A stretch of DNA of 64,000 nucleotides from Gossypium raimondii (taxonomy: Eukaryota > Streptophyta > Magnoliopsida > Malvales > Malvaceae), in NCBI RefSeq assembly GCF_025698545.1, contig NC_068576.1, positions 52,672,390-52,736,389 of the forward strand. The letters run 5' to 3'. A program made the translations under genes and the position numbers. The notes under the pieces were generated by a model, which ran no database searches, was not told the origin of the DNA, and worked only from the letters and a program-made list of their open reading frames with translations. This document shows, one piece after another, positions 1 to 12,545 of this stretch (position 1 is the stretch's first letter; the number at the start of each line of letters is the position of its first letter).

Positions 1-420
1 ACAAGTTCCCGGGCGTGTTCACATTTAGAGGTTACTTTGGATTTTCCAAACCTTTAACCAGACGAAGGAAGGAAAAGTTAACATCCAGTCATATTTTACA
101 AGTCACACTTTCCATCGTCACCGTCTATTTTCATTCTTATAGCGTAAATCGAACGGCAACGAACTCAGCTGTGGCAAAAGAAACGAATCACAACGGTATA
201 ATTAACATTATTATTATCTTTATCCAACGAATGATAATAAACCATGTGTCATATTCGTAACATTGACTGCCATTTGATGTTCGCCATTTTTAGAGTTCAC
301 TGAACCCCAATTTTTTTTTTCATTTTTCAAAAGCATCAGTAGTTTCGCTTAATCGTTTCTCTATCATTTTCTCATAGCGGAAAAATCTCTCCTCTCTTTC
401 TCTCGTTCTCTTTCAGTGAC
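1..420 (+). promoter_or_regulatory. 5' flank of the Agenet-protein gene
   Basis: No coding signal is seen here. The stretch at 352-420 is a pyrimidine-rich tract (repeated CTC/TTC runs) of the kind often found around plant transcription starts. The first coding exon begins far downstream at 1716, so transcription probably starts near this tract and the leader is spliced. No TATA box was identified with confidence. The short ORFs in this stretch have no recognisable product. Confidence 0.4.
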
Positions 421-1705
421 TATTTTGTTTTGCTTCGATTCATCGGAACCCTAACTCAACCGGCTGGAGAATTCAACCGGTGAGGCGCGGTTACTAGTTA
501 ATTCTTCTATTCATTTACTCCTCCATTAGTTTAGGTTTTTATTCTACCAAAATTTTCTCTTGTTCATTTTCTTTTATCTTCTATTCTTTGTTTTCTGTTT
601 GTCTTAGTTTGATTCCTTGTTTTTTGCTGCCGTTTTTGTTGATATGGTGTGGTTAAAGTGGTATTGTTTTGAACTGGAGTTTTGTGGTGCAGTAGATGAC
701 CGTACGATTAGGGAGGAGTTGAGATCAAGCGGCCAGGGATTTTGCCACCGAATGGAGGGAGGTAGCGTCTCTAGACTTACTTGCTCTGGTAACTGTTCAC
801 ATTCCTACTTGGTTTTTTTGTAAGCAAATTCTATTTTAGGGTTTTCGTTTTTCTAGTGTAATTAAAGAGCTTGGAAACAGTTAGCTATCTTCTTGAAGTG
901 GTGAGGTATAGTGTTATTCTAAGGTTATAATTAAATTTTTTGTGGTTTTGTGCGTAAATATATTGGAGCCGACTTCTTTTATTAAGTTTTAAGTTTGACC
1001 GTAGCTCAGTCAATTATTTTGCTAGTTTCTATTCTTTTAGTAATAATTTGCTAATAGTTAATGTGATTGCGCTGGAGGTTTTGTTTAATTCAAATTGTAG
1101 TTGACTAGTTAATGGTTTGAACTAGAACTTTGTTTGAAATTAGTTCATGGTATACTTGTATTGATATCTAAGTCAACCTACTGATAGTTTAGGATGGAAA
1201 ATACATGTTTGTTTTTCTTATTAAGGATTATTAACTTGTATACTGCAGTAGGTTTGAAAACTCCACAGATGGCTTTCACTTGCTATGTTTCAGTTTAACT
1301 AAATCTGTTAACCTGATAATGTAGTGTTTATTTCCTTATGTTGGATACATGACAAGCATGGACAGGAAGTGTAAACTGATGAAAAGAACTCATAATCACC
1401 ATTTATGCATTTTGGATTTCGAGTGGCATATTTACTCTAGTTCTCTTCTTTGATGAGGTTGGCCTATACAATGTGAACAGTTTTACTTCTTTTCCCTGCT
1501 TTACTCTTCTTTGTACTGTAAATTAGCAATCAACTCTGCTGGAGGTATTTAGATGGGTAATGTGGATTGTTCTGTTTGGAGAAATGCTGTAAAGTTTAAG
1601 CTTTCCATGCAATTCATACTGTGGCAGGATACTCTTTAAACTCAGAGATCTGATCTCTTTATCTGATTCATCAGTTTGTTTTCTTCTAAACCTTTTCTAT
1701 TGTAG
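421..1705 (+). other. Spliced 5' UTR and leader intron(s) of the Agenet-protein gene
   Basis: This stretch holds no credible protein. The AG just before 1706 is a good acceptor (tgtag), placing the first coding exon 10 bases upstream of its ATG. Possible leader donors are GTGAGG at about 480 and GTAACT at about 790. A candidate noncoding exon lies at about 692-789, after a cag acceptor. These leader junctions are inferred from motifs only and need transcript data. Short ORFs in the leader (for example 617-823) are in-frame dead ends without recognisable domains. Confidence 0.45.
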
Positions 1706-1715
1706 GGATACACTC

Positions 1716-4700
1716 ATGGATTATGATGACAATGATTCCCAAAGCCAGAATCTTCATTTAGCTGGTGAAGGAAACAATAAATTTCCTCCTGTTTTACGGT
1801 CATATGATCTCCCAAGATTTGATTTTGATGACAATCTTCGTGGGCATCTAAGATTTGATAGTTTAGTTGAAACTGAAGTTTTTCTCGGCATTGAAAGTAG
1901 TGAAGATAATCAGTGGATTGAAGAATTTTCACGGGGGAGTACAGGGATTGCATTTAGTTCTAGTGCAGCAGAACCCTGTTTGATTTCTAGGCACACCAAT
2001 GTCTGGTCTGAGGCGGCATCCTCAGAATCAGTTGAAATGCTATTAAAGTCTGTAGGGCAGGACGAAACTACTCTTGGTCAAACTATTAGTAAGGATTCAG
2101 ATGCCTGTGATGAGCTGGGTTGCATGATAAAGCCGATGGACCCTAGTTTGAAACACAGATATAGTAGCCTTTCTAAAGTTGGGGATGACATACAACCTGC
2201 CCTGCATACAGGTGAGATTCCAGGGAAATGTGTAGATAATCAGTTGGTTAAAGATGCTTCTCAAACCCATGAGGGTGATCCATCTGTTCATGGGGCATTA
2301 GAAGATCCAAATAGTAAAAATACTGACATACCTGCAACGGAGAGAGATGAGTCTAAAGATAGTAAACATATTTTTGTTAATGAAAATCTAGTGGAAGCTT
2401 CGGTTGATCAGTCTTTGGATGACAGTGGACAGGAAGATAAATTTGCTTCTGGGTCAGAAGTTAATACCGTAATCCCTTCTGTGCAAAGCACATGTATGAC
2501 TAGTGTTTTGATAGATGATGAAGATTCCACACATTTGAAAAATGATATCATTGATAAAAATGTGGACAGTTTAGAGAGGGAAAATGTTGGCTTAAGTCCA
2601 GAACTTCACATTGGTGGTAAGAACTTGGTTGATGATACAGTTGCATGTGTTACCTCGCACGTGCAGAAACATTCAGCCTCAGACATGCAATCTAGGGAAG
2701 AAGAACATGCTACTGGAAACAGCACTGCTAACATGAGTGAGCCTTCTGGTAGAATATTGGAAGGGAATTCTGACCTACATATGGTGGAAGAATGCAGCAA
2801 GCATGCGGGTGTAGAAATTCTTCTGCAGACCAGCAAGTCTGAAGACATTGTCTTGTCAGAAGGAAAGCTACATGACACATCATCAATGCCCATTGTTAGT
2901 GATATTACCCTTATGGAGCATGAAAATGAGGTTAGCGATACTGGTACTATAATTTGTATGAGTCTAGAGTCAAAGGTGAATTCAACGATGAAGCTAGCAT
3001 CTGATGCTATTGAGAAGAAGGATTTGTTAGAAAGTGATTACCACCCAGATAAAAAAATCTCGAGCAGCAAGTCTGAGAAATCTTTGTTGTTAGCAGAAGA
3101 TGGTAAAGGTTCTAAGGATGAAGGTGAAGATTCTCATGATACTTTGGTTGCTGGACCCACAAAAGTATGTGAAAAGTACATCGTCACTGAACATATTGAT
3201 GATCATAAATGTGATAGAAGTGTTTCAGTTACTTCAAAGCAGAAAACCAATTTGCCTTCTGATTGTAGTAGTGCAGATTGCTTTGATGATAGATCCCCAG
3301 TTGTAACAAAGGGAGTTGATTCCTCATCATGCAGTGCAGGTGGCAGGGTAAATGAGTTAGCTTCAAACCTACAACCTGATGTTCCTGTCAGCAGTATGTT
3401 GGGTATGTATATACTGAAGCATTAAGTGTAATAATTGAGCTTTTTCTTTCCTCCTTTATGCCTTCATTCATGCATCCTGTATCATATGCTAACTTAGTGT
3501 TCCTTGGTACAGTGGATTGTGTTCTTTTGCCTTCTGATAAGGGCATGCCGGCCAATACTGTTTTGGATAAGAAAGAGGTTCAGGTGCCATCTTCAGAAGC
3601 AAGTTTCTCAGTCGTAAAGACTTCTGGAATGACAACCGAAAAAGGTGCTTCTTGTGAGACTGGTGAACAGTTCTCATGCAAGATAGTTGATCAGTCATTG
3701 TTAATGAAGAATACCACTACACTTGAAGGCGAAAATGGAGACCAAACACTTTGCGGAGTCACATTGGAGGTTGGAAAGGATATGCATTCATCATCTATTG
3801 TCTCTGATTCAACAGTGAGGAAGACTGATGGTGACAAAGCTCTAGTTATCTCTAAGGTTTCTACAGATTCTGCAGGTGACCTATAATTCATAGTATATCT
3901 TGGTTTACGGTTAGCTAGTTATTATCTCAACTTAAATTCTTATTAGTTATTTCTTATACATCAATCCTTTAGGGTGCTTTTGGTACTTCTATTTGGTAGT
4001 CTTCCATAGCCAGTGCATTCATTTAAATGCCTGTTTCACTGTTTTCCTTATCTTGTTATTATGGCGCTGTCAGGTGGTGCTTCAACTCAGCTGAACAAGA
4101 CCTTGATGAGTTCAGTGCCTTCAACTTCAATGGAAACCTCTCATAATACTGACCAAAATCACCATAAAGATAATGATTCCAAATTGGTTTCTGAAGAGAT
4201 CAGTGGTCGTGTTGCTGTGCATCAGGTTGATGGTGAGTTTCTTTATCAGTTTTTTCTTGAAGTGATTAAAATTTAATATTTTATGCCTTTCATGGTGGAA
4301 CCCATCCTTTACTGTTGTCCCCTGTCTTTTTCCCTTAGATTGTTCATTTTTTGTGTTGGTAAAAAGTTTGTTTTCTTCTTTCTTTGCCATCCCTCCCACC
4401 TGTCCTTTGGGTTCTTGAGATGGATCTTTCTTTGTTTTTAACTTCTGTATTTTGTCATGTTGAATGGTAACTCATATTTTTATTGTTTTTAGAGATGTTA
4501 AGTCCATGAATAAATTGCATGCTTAGCCTCTTTCATGTGACTGTTTTCATTTGAGACCATTTCATCCGTTTTTTCGGTTTTCCTCCCACAATTTTCATGT
4601 TATCATTCTCATGGGTTATTTTGATTTTGCAGTTGATCCTGCAAAGGCTTTTAATACTTCCTTTGCTTCTGCGCCTTCATCTGAATCTCAAACTAAGTTT

Positions 4701-7700
4701 CACATGATGGAAAGTGGAAGTAGCAGTGCTGATCTTGACAATCCTTCCTGTGGCTCTCCAATTGTCATTAGAACTTCCGAGCAGTCACAAGGTAAAATTG
4801 AAAATGGTGTGAAAAGATCCAAAGATCAGAGTGCTGTAGCATCTGGTGTTACTAACGAGGAAGCGAACAAAGAGAAGTCAATTTCTCAGGATACAGAAGG
4901 AAATGATGCTACTCCAGGAGACAAAAGTTTCACCTTTGAGGTACCTCCATTGTTAGGTGTGTCTGAACAAGAATCTGGAAAGAATTGGAAACCTTTTGCG
5001 ACCATGCAACAAGATAAAATATCCCCGGTAAAGTTTCGTTTTCCGAAGTGATGCATATGGTTATGTTAAAAAGTCCATTTTGTGCTCTAATATTGTCCTG
5101 CTTCTTGTCTTCTAGCTGAAGAATTTTAAGAAGTATGATTCTAATTTTTGTTTTTCATTCTGGTTATGCTCTATCCCTCATGCACTTGCTCTCTCACTCT
5201 TTGTCTCATACAAGAAGGCCATGGAAGGAACTCCATCAACCTCTGGCTTAAGCAAAGCGGGGGCCAAGGCTGCTCGAGAGACAAGTTGTGCAAATCTTCA
5301 GGCACCTAAAAGGGAGAATGTGCGTGGTGGCTCCAAAGGGACTTCTGAGCGTAAAACAAGACGAACAGGTGGTAAGAGTGCAAGTAAGGAAGCTGCTAAA
5401 AAGGGAAATGCTGCAAAAGAGATAACCCCTGCAAGGGAATCAGAAAGAAGTGATAGAACAAGTAATGTGTCACTCAGTTCGGCTGGAACTGGTCAACTTG
5501 TGCAATCCAATGAGATGCAGCACTATGGACATATAGAAGGCGGTAATATGAAACCATTTGGTGTTCTTTCTACTTCAGTATCTAGTCTGCCAGACTTGAA
5601 CACATCAGCTTCTTCATCTGCAGTTTTTCAACAGCCTTTTACAGATTTGCAGCAAGTTCAGTTGCGCGCTCAGATTTTTGTATATGGAGCTTTGATGTAA
5701 GACTTATAACTCTCATTTTGTCTTGGCATGTATTAAGATTTTTGTACATGTGCTTTGGTATTCTTGTCAACTCCAGTTGTTTCTGGTATTGCATTTTCAT
5801 TTAGTACGTTTGATCATTTGAGCACATCTATCTAAATGTTTTGAACAATGTTGCTGCAGACAAGGAACAGTACCTGATGAGGCATATATGATATCGGCAT
5901 TTGGAGGACCTGGTTAGGTTTCTTATCTCTAAATATGTTATCTTTGAGACTTTTTATACGGATATGTTCACTATTTTGGGCTGTCTGCAGATGGTGGAAG
6001 AACCATTTGGGAGAATGCTTGGCGAGCAGGTACTGAGAGGGTACATGGTAAAAAATCGCTTCTTGTTAGCCCTGAAACTCCTTTGCAGTCTCATATAGGT
6101 ATCTTTGCTGGTCTTAAGTTGCTGAAATAGTTTCTTCTGATTCTGTTATCTATTAATTTTGTGCCTTGGTTGAGATGCTCAGGTGCTAAAACTTCTGATC
6201 AATCGATCAAACAAAATACACTTCAGAGTAAGGTTACATCCTCACCTGCTAGTCGTTCTACCAGCAAGGGTACTCCAACAACATCAATTGTAAACCCAAT
6301 GATACCCCTTTCATCACCACTATGGAGTATTCGTACACCTTCTGGTGACGCCCTTCAACCTACTGGCTTTCCAAGAGGTGCAGTTATGGATTATCAGCTA
6401 GCAATTTCTCCATTACATCCTCCAGCTACAAGGAATTTAATCGGACACAATTCTTCTTGGATGTCCCAATCCCCTTTTCGTGGCCCCTGGACTCCACAGA
6501 CTTCTGCATTTGATGGCAATGCTTGTTTTCCTGTGCGCCCGATCACAGAAGCAGTTAATTCAAATCCTGCAATAGCATCTGTGCCTCATTCTTCTAGCAT
6601 GAAACAGGTTTCTGCAGTTCCTGTGGTCCAGAGTGGAAGTCCTGCCAATATTTTTGCAGGGACTCCACTGCTTGACACAAAAAAGGCAACATTAACACCT
6701 GGTCAGCATTCTGCTGATCCAAAGCCTAGAAAACGGAAAAAGTCTACAGTTTCTGAGGAGCCTGGGCAGAGTATACCTCATTTTCAATCAGAGTCCCCAT
6801 TGGCTACTGTTGTGGTTAGTCAGGCCTCTACACCTGCTGCAATTACCATTCCTGCTACCAATATATCCAAGTCCACTGATAAATTCATTACATCTGTCTC
6901 TGGTAATCATCTCAAAAAGGGTGACCAAGAATCAGATCAGAGGGTTAGTCTCTCTGAAGAGACTCTTAGTAAACACAAAAATTCTCAGAAGCATGCAGAG
7001 GATGCTGCTGCTCTTGCTGCTGCTGCTGTTAGTCACAGTGAAGAAATATGGAGGCAGTTGGACAAGCACAAAAATTCAGGGTTGGCACCAGATGTTGAAA
7101 CTAAATTGATTTCCGCAGCTGTTGCAATAGCAGCAGCTGCTGCTGTTGCAAAGGCTGCGGCTGCGGCTGCCAATGTCGCCTCAAATGCTGCCTTACAATC
7201 AAAATTGATGGCTGATGAAGCATTGGTTTCAAGTAGCTACAGAAATTCCACTCCCAATAATGCAGTATCTGATAGTGGGAAGAGGTTGAACGAGGCTACT
7301 CCTACGTCCATCTTAAGGGGTGAGGACGCTGCTGCTAGTTCGAATTCTGTCATTGTTGTTGCCAGGGAAGTTGCTAGAAGGAGGGTAGAAGCAGCTTCAG
7401 CTGCCGCAAAGCAAGCTGAAAACATGGATGCCATTGTTAAAGCTGCGGAGCTGGCAGCTGAAGCTGTGTCACAAGCTGGGAAGATTGTTGCAATGGGTGA
7501 ACCTTTCTCATTGGCTGAATTGGTAGAAGCAGGTCCAGAGGCATATTGGAAAGTACCCCAAGCATCCCCTGAGCCAGATGGTGCTATTAGAGAGCAGATA
7601 AACATAGGTGGTAGCATGGAAGCTCCTGGTTCATCTGTTGGGCATCTAAAAGAGGTTCCTGTGGACAAGAGGGAAAAGCAGGATAACCACAGAAAGTCAC

Positions 7701-10700
7701 CTACTCATAGAGAGATGACCAGAGTGTCTATGGAAGATCGTTCTAGATTGACAGATGGCGGTTTGACTCCTGTTGCAACAAGTGAAAAAGATAAAAAAGG
7801 ACAAAAGAGGCGCAAAGCTTCAGATGTTGCCAAAACTAAAGGAGTTGCTTCTGAATCTGAGATTGGTTTTGAATCACCTTTGATGATCACTCAGACTGAC
7901 CGTGAAAAAGCAGGGGAAACTTCAAAAGATAATAATATAAGGGAAGGCTCGCATGTTGAGGTCTGTGACTTTTATTGAAATATTACTTGAGATTTTGATC
8001 TTTAGTTGAAACACACTTATATTTGATGGAAATTTGACAATGTAGTACTGAGTTTGAAAAAATTGCATTCATTTGTCCTAGTTACCAGATGGAAATGTCC
8101 TAGTTATATATACACATATTATTGATCTTATATTGTATTTGATTTGTTTTCAATTTTACTATCTCATGCCCAGGTATTGAGAGATGGAGGTGGGTCAAGA
8201 GTAGCATGGTTCCTGGCAGATATACTGAACTTGAACAATGGCAAAGCTTATGTGTGTTACAATGAACTTCGACAAGAGGGTGAGCTACCACAACAACTGT
8301 AACTTATGTTTTAGCTGAATCAACTGAGTTATGATAACCATGAAAGCAGATCTGTCCGAATTCTTGTCCTTAATTTTTATGTAATTCCTTGTTGATGTGT
8401 GTGCAATTTTACTTTCTCTTTGGGGATCTCTAGGCTGAATCACAAATTTGCCTGTATGATGTGTGCATCTGTTTGGGGGGGGGGGGGGGATTGAAAACAT
8501 GATTAAATGCACCAGAGTGAGGGTATATTTCTTATGGACTTTCCTGCGTAGAAACTTTCAAGTTTCTTATGGAAAAACAGTTTAGATGTCTTGCAATATG
8601 CGCAAACATCAATAATAGTTATCTTAACAAACCTTTTTTGACTGCTGGTCTTACAGATGGTGATAGGCTAAAGGAATGGGTGGAAGTTGAAGGTGATAGG
8701 GCACCTAGGATACGCTGTGCTCGTCCTAGTACAGCTATGTCATTTGAAGGAACAAGGAAGAGACGCAGGGCAGCCATGGCGGATTATAATTGGTCTGTTG
8801 GAGATAGGGTTGATGCATGGATGCAAAATAGGTATGCATGCATTGTTTTTTATATCTTCTTTTACCTATTTCTTCCAGTCCATTGGACAGAAATGGTACT
8901 GTTGAAGATTATGGGGACATTATAAAATATGTATGAGGAAGTAGAATGTTGGATAATTTGTCTATATTTCCTAGCCAACGTTTAGGATATCCATTTAGAC
9001 CTTTTTGTGCAACCTTAAGATTTGTCATTTTGTAATCTGACAAGTTATTCATCTTTTGATGTTTGAACAAACTGATTTATGCGAGAATGCATTTTTATGC
9101 CCTGTTTTTCTGGATGGCTTTGGACTACCTTTGTGAATCAAATGCTATTTATTTCCCATCAACATGTATTTCCTTGTGCTAGAGGGAAGGAGAGTTTCAA
9201 TTCTATCAAGTTGTTTCAATTTTAATTATCAAGGAATGAACTGATGTTTGAAATTATTATGTTCATTTATTTGGCTTTCAGCTGGTGGGAGGGAGTTGTC
9301 ATTGAGAAGAGCAAGAAAGATGAAACTTCATTTACTGTCCATTTTCCTGGTATGCATGACCAAGTAGAACAGTTATTAACGACCTGGATTGTAATCTGCT
9401 CAGTAGTAAAGTCTATACAGCCTCTGCTCTGAGAATAATAAAACTTTATTTTATTGTTTTTATTGCAGCTCAAGGAGAAACATCTGGTGTCAAAGCATGG
9501 CTTCTTCGTCCTTCTCTGATGTGGAAAAAAGGTAGTTGGGTTGAATGGTCCAGCTCTGTTGATAATAATGAGTCTTCCCGTGAGGTGTGATATGCTAGCT
9601 TATACTTGTGATTGATGCTTCTCTCATTATACTTTGATTGCTTCTTGGTGCTAAGTCATTGATCTATTTTTCAGGGTGATACCCCACAGGAAAAGCGGCA
9701 AAGGTTAGGCAGTCCTGTGGTTGAGGCCAAAGGGAAAGATAAGCTTTCAAAAAATGTTGACATTAAGGAATCTGGGAAACCTGATGACACGAAATTGCTG
9801 GATTTATCTGCAAACAAAGAAATATTTAATATTGGTAAAAGTACCAGAGATGAGAGTAAACCTGACTCACTGAGAATGATACGTACTGGTTTAAAGAAGA
9901 AAGGATCAGGAGTGGTTTTTGGTGTTCCTAAGCCTGGAAAGAAGCAAAAGTTTATGGAAGTAAGTAAACATTATGTTGCAGATCAGAGTAGCAAGACTCA
10001 TGAAACTAGTGATTCAGCCAAGTTTACAAAATATTTAATGCCTCAAGGATCTGAACCCCGTGGAACGAAAAATAAAATTGAACCAAAACGAATGGCTGTA
10101 TCCAAGCGCAAGATTCTCAAGCCTGGAAAATTGCCTAGTGTTTCTAGTAGAAGTATTCCTCAGAAAAACTACTTACCAAACACTATGGTTTCTGAACCTG
10201 ATAGTGTTGTGGCCTCAGATGTGTCAAAATTGGAGGATTCTGTAAGCCATGCTGAGAATGTATCAGGAAAGCCAAACTTGATGGAGTTCAGATCATTTTC
10301 ATCTTCTGATGGAGCAGCAGAGGGCCCGGTCTTATTTTCTTCTGTGGCTGTCTCATCAGATGCACCCCTCAAGAAAACTTCTGCTTCAAATGCTAAATCT
10401 GAAAGGATTAATAAGGGGAAGTTCGCACCATCTGGTGGGAAGTTAGCAAAAATCGATGAAAATGTTTTGAATGATGATACAACAAAAACAAGTTCTGAAG
10501 GTGTTGAACCTCGTAGATCTAATCGCAGGATTCAGCCAACATCAAGAGTAAGTTAATAGATATGATCATTCATTTCATAAGCTGTCATTATACTGCAGAA
10601 TCAAAATCTCTAGATCTAAATTTATTTCATATGCTAAGTATACTGCTCTTTTCTTTTTTGTGGAAAATGAATTGAAAATTTCTTTTCTTGTACATCATGT

Positions 10701-11571
10701 ACCCCTGTGAGCTTTGAGTTGTGCTTTGAAAAATTCCTTGCTTGCAAACGGTTGACAATTTATGTGTAAGATTAGATTCCGGGTTTCAGACTCTTTAGGG
10801 AACAAGTTGAGAAGTAGAGGTTTGCTTGGAATATAGAAACAACATTTCCCCTGTAGGGAAATGAATTTGACAGTGTGTTTTGCAAATTTGTTGAATTCTT
10901 ATCCTATCTACTGGTATTGGGGTGTAGAGATTTCAAGCAGCATCTTTTCCATATTTCTATTTTTCTATCATAATCTAGGAAATCAACATTGAGATATGAC
11001 ATTAACATTTTTGGTTAGACAGATATGTGTCTAAAATATAAAATTGTTACTGGGTATCACATAGAATGTTTTGTTGAATGAAAATGGGAATTTATAGAGT
11101 TTTACTTTTGCTGTTTTTGCTTCTTTAAGAAGAATAGTTGTGCATACTAAACTAGGATATGTTGCTTCCCTGTATGATGTCACTTAACCCTAAGAATTCT
11201 TTGTCTGTCTTCTGCTCACTTGTCTGAGTTCAGTGATGTCGATAATATATATGTTATCAGGAAGAAGGAAAATCTGTTATAATCACTAACCACATTTATT
11301 TTCCTGCATTTACAATTTGTACTGATCTGGTTATGGATCTTGTTTGTTTCCCACAGCTTTTGGAAGGGCTACAAAGCTCGTTGGCCATCTCGAAAATTCC
11401 TTCTGTTTCATTTGACAAAAGTCACAAAAGTCAAAGCAGAAGTATGAGAGGTGAAACTTAAATTTCATATCTCTCTATTCTCAAATCAACATTGCTGTCC
11501 TTTGAGCCGTCTTTGTTATGAAACGTACGATGATTCATGCAATTGTAACTGTCTGGAAAATAACAGGTTGA
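1716..11571 (+). CDS. G2484-1: Agenet/Tudor-domain protein, G2484-1-like
   Basis: Very long nuclear-type protein resembling Arabidopsis G2484-1 (At4g17330). Coding exons: 1716-3402, 3513-3875, 4074-4232, 4633-5027, 5215-5696, 5860-5912, 5991-6098, 6183-7960, 8174-8279, 8657-8831, 9282-9349, 9469-9584, 9675-10547, 11357-11450, 11567-11571. They sum to 6,462 nt (2,153 residues) with all phases consistent; 5218 is an alternative acceptor. The N-terminal half is acidic, serine-rich and low-complexity. An alanine-rich helical stretch lies at about residues 1350-1430. Tandem Agenet modules span about 1676-1830, with VLRDGGGSRVAWFLADIL in exon 9, then WSVGDRVDAWMQN and SWWEGVVIEK. A basic tail ends EPRRSNRRIQPTSR. 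Agenet domains are plant Tudor relatives that bind modified histones; a chromatin role is inferred. Exon 6-7 residues IWENAWRA are a conserved block as I remember the family. Confidence 0.9.
6985..7230 (+). other. Alanine-rich coiled segment inside exon 8 of the Agenet gene
   Basis: Translation gives runs such as AAALAAAAV and AAAAAVAKAAAAAA, broken by charged patches (SHSEEIWRQLDKHKNSG). It is encoded by mixed GCT/GCA/GCG codons rather than one pure trinucleotide. The segment therefore looks selected at protein level rather than a simple codon expansion. It probably forms a long helix. A second alanine-rich heptad-like stretch follows at about 7360-7480. Confidence 0.6.
8475..8489 (+). repeat. 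Homopolymer of 15 G in an intron of the Agenet gene
   Basis: Fifteen consecutive G lie in the intron between exons 8174-8279 and 8657-8831. Such G runs are rare in AT-rich plant introns. They can slip during replication or sequencing, so the exact length is uncertain. Confidence 0.85.
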
Positions 11572-12545
11572 GAGGTGCCCTCCTGCAACTAGCGGAATCC
11601 AGTCTTAAAAGAAATTCAGCGAATATCGGATGACCAAAATACACCAGTGTAGCTTTGTGTAAATTACCAGATGATAGAGGAGAAAGCTAGGAACGAAAAT
11701 TTGGTTCTTTGTATTTTTGATGTAGCGGTAGATATATACATATATATGTTTAGTGTTCTTTAGTTTTATTTAGAATTATTATAATCTGATCTGTCTAGGC
11801 CATGCTCTTTTGTATATGGAACGTCTTTAAGTAGTTGGGTTTGATATTTGAAGTGCAGCATCGCAAGTGATATCAACCCATGTATTTTGTTGCATCTAAC
11901 TGCTCATTGCTTATTCAGCCTTCTTTGCTCTCTTCGTGGACCTAGATTACTTGGGGTTTCTTCTAGTCCTCTGTTGACCCAAAAGGATTCAAATAAAGAT
12001 CAGGCTTCAAACCTTTTTTTTTTTTTTTTAATTTATCATGATAGTTTACATGTGTAAGATCTATTTATTACTCAAGAATGTCGTATTTGTCCTCATGCGC
12101 AAGTGTTGCAGACATTCAAACCCGGGGAATGGTTTCTTCCAAATCATTTGTACGGAAAATATATCTTAGCGCTGCTGTGACAAATCTATTGGAAATGAAC
12201 TTGAGTATTGAACGCTTGAAGTGAATACCGTCTAATTATAAAAAGAAAAAGAACTAAATATAATCCGATTACCGTCAAATTATAAAAAGAAAAAGAACTA
12301 AATATAGTCCAAACCGAAGAATCTCTAGTATCGCATACCTATCTACCTAGCAAATATATTATGAACAGTCGCAATTTCTTAAAATTACCTTTACCTGTAC
12401 AAAGATTCAATTCCTTTTTCTCATGTCTACTCGGTAAAAGAGAGAAGAAACAAGAGAAACCTTCCCTGACCGGGTTTTGGCTCAAATCAACTGGCATGTT
12501 CTGTCAGATTTTGTGCCTGCTTAACAAAAGATGGCAGAGATGCAA
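11572..12545. other. Convergent 3' UTR spacer with a 44-bp tandem duplication
   Basis: This is the spacer between two convergent genes, holding the 3' UTR of the Agenet gene (+) and of the O-fucosyltransferase gene (-). It has no supported ORF. A tandem duplication lies at 12226-12262 and 12270-12306: two near-identical copies of a sequence starting taccgt and ending aaatata, with a period of 44. The T-run at about 12017-12029 is simple sequence. Confidence 0.6.

Noticed and set aside
1714-2893. Minus-strand ORFs opposite the first coding exon of the Agenet gene
   Set aside because: They are reverse-frame shadows of a long real exon whose junctions and phase fit the family.
7237-7668. 143-codon minus-strand ORF rich in Ala/Ser
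   Set aside because: It is the antisense shadow of the alanine-rich exon 8 of the Agenet gene; no motif and no independent start context.
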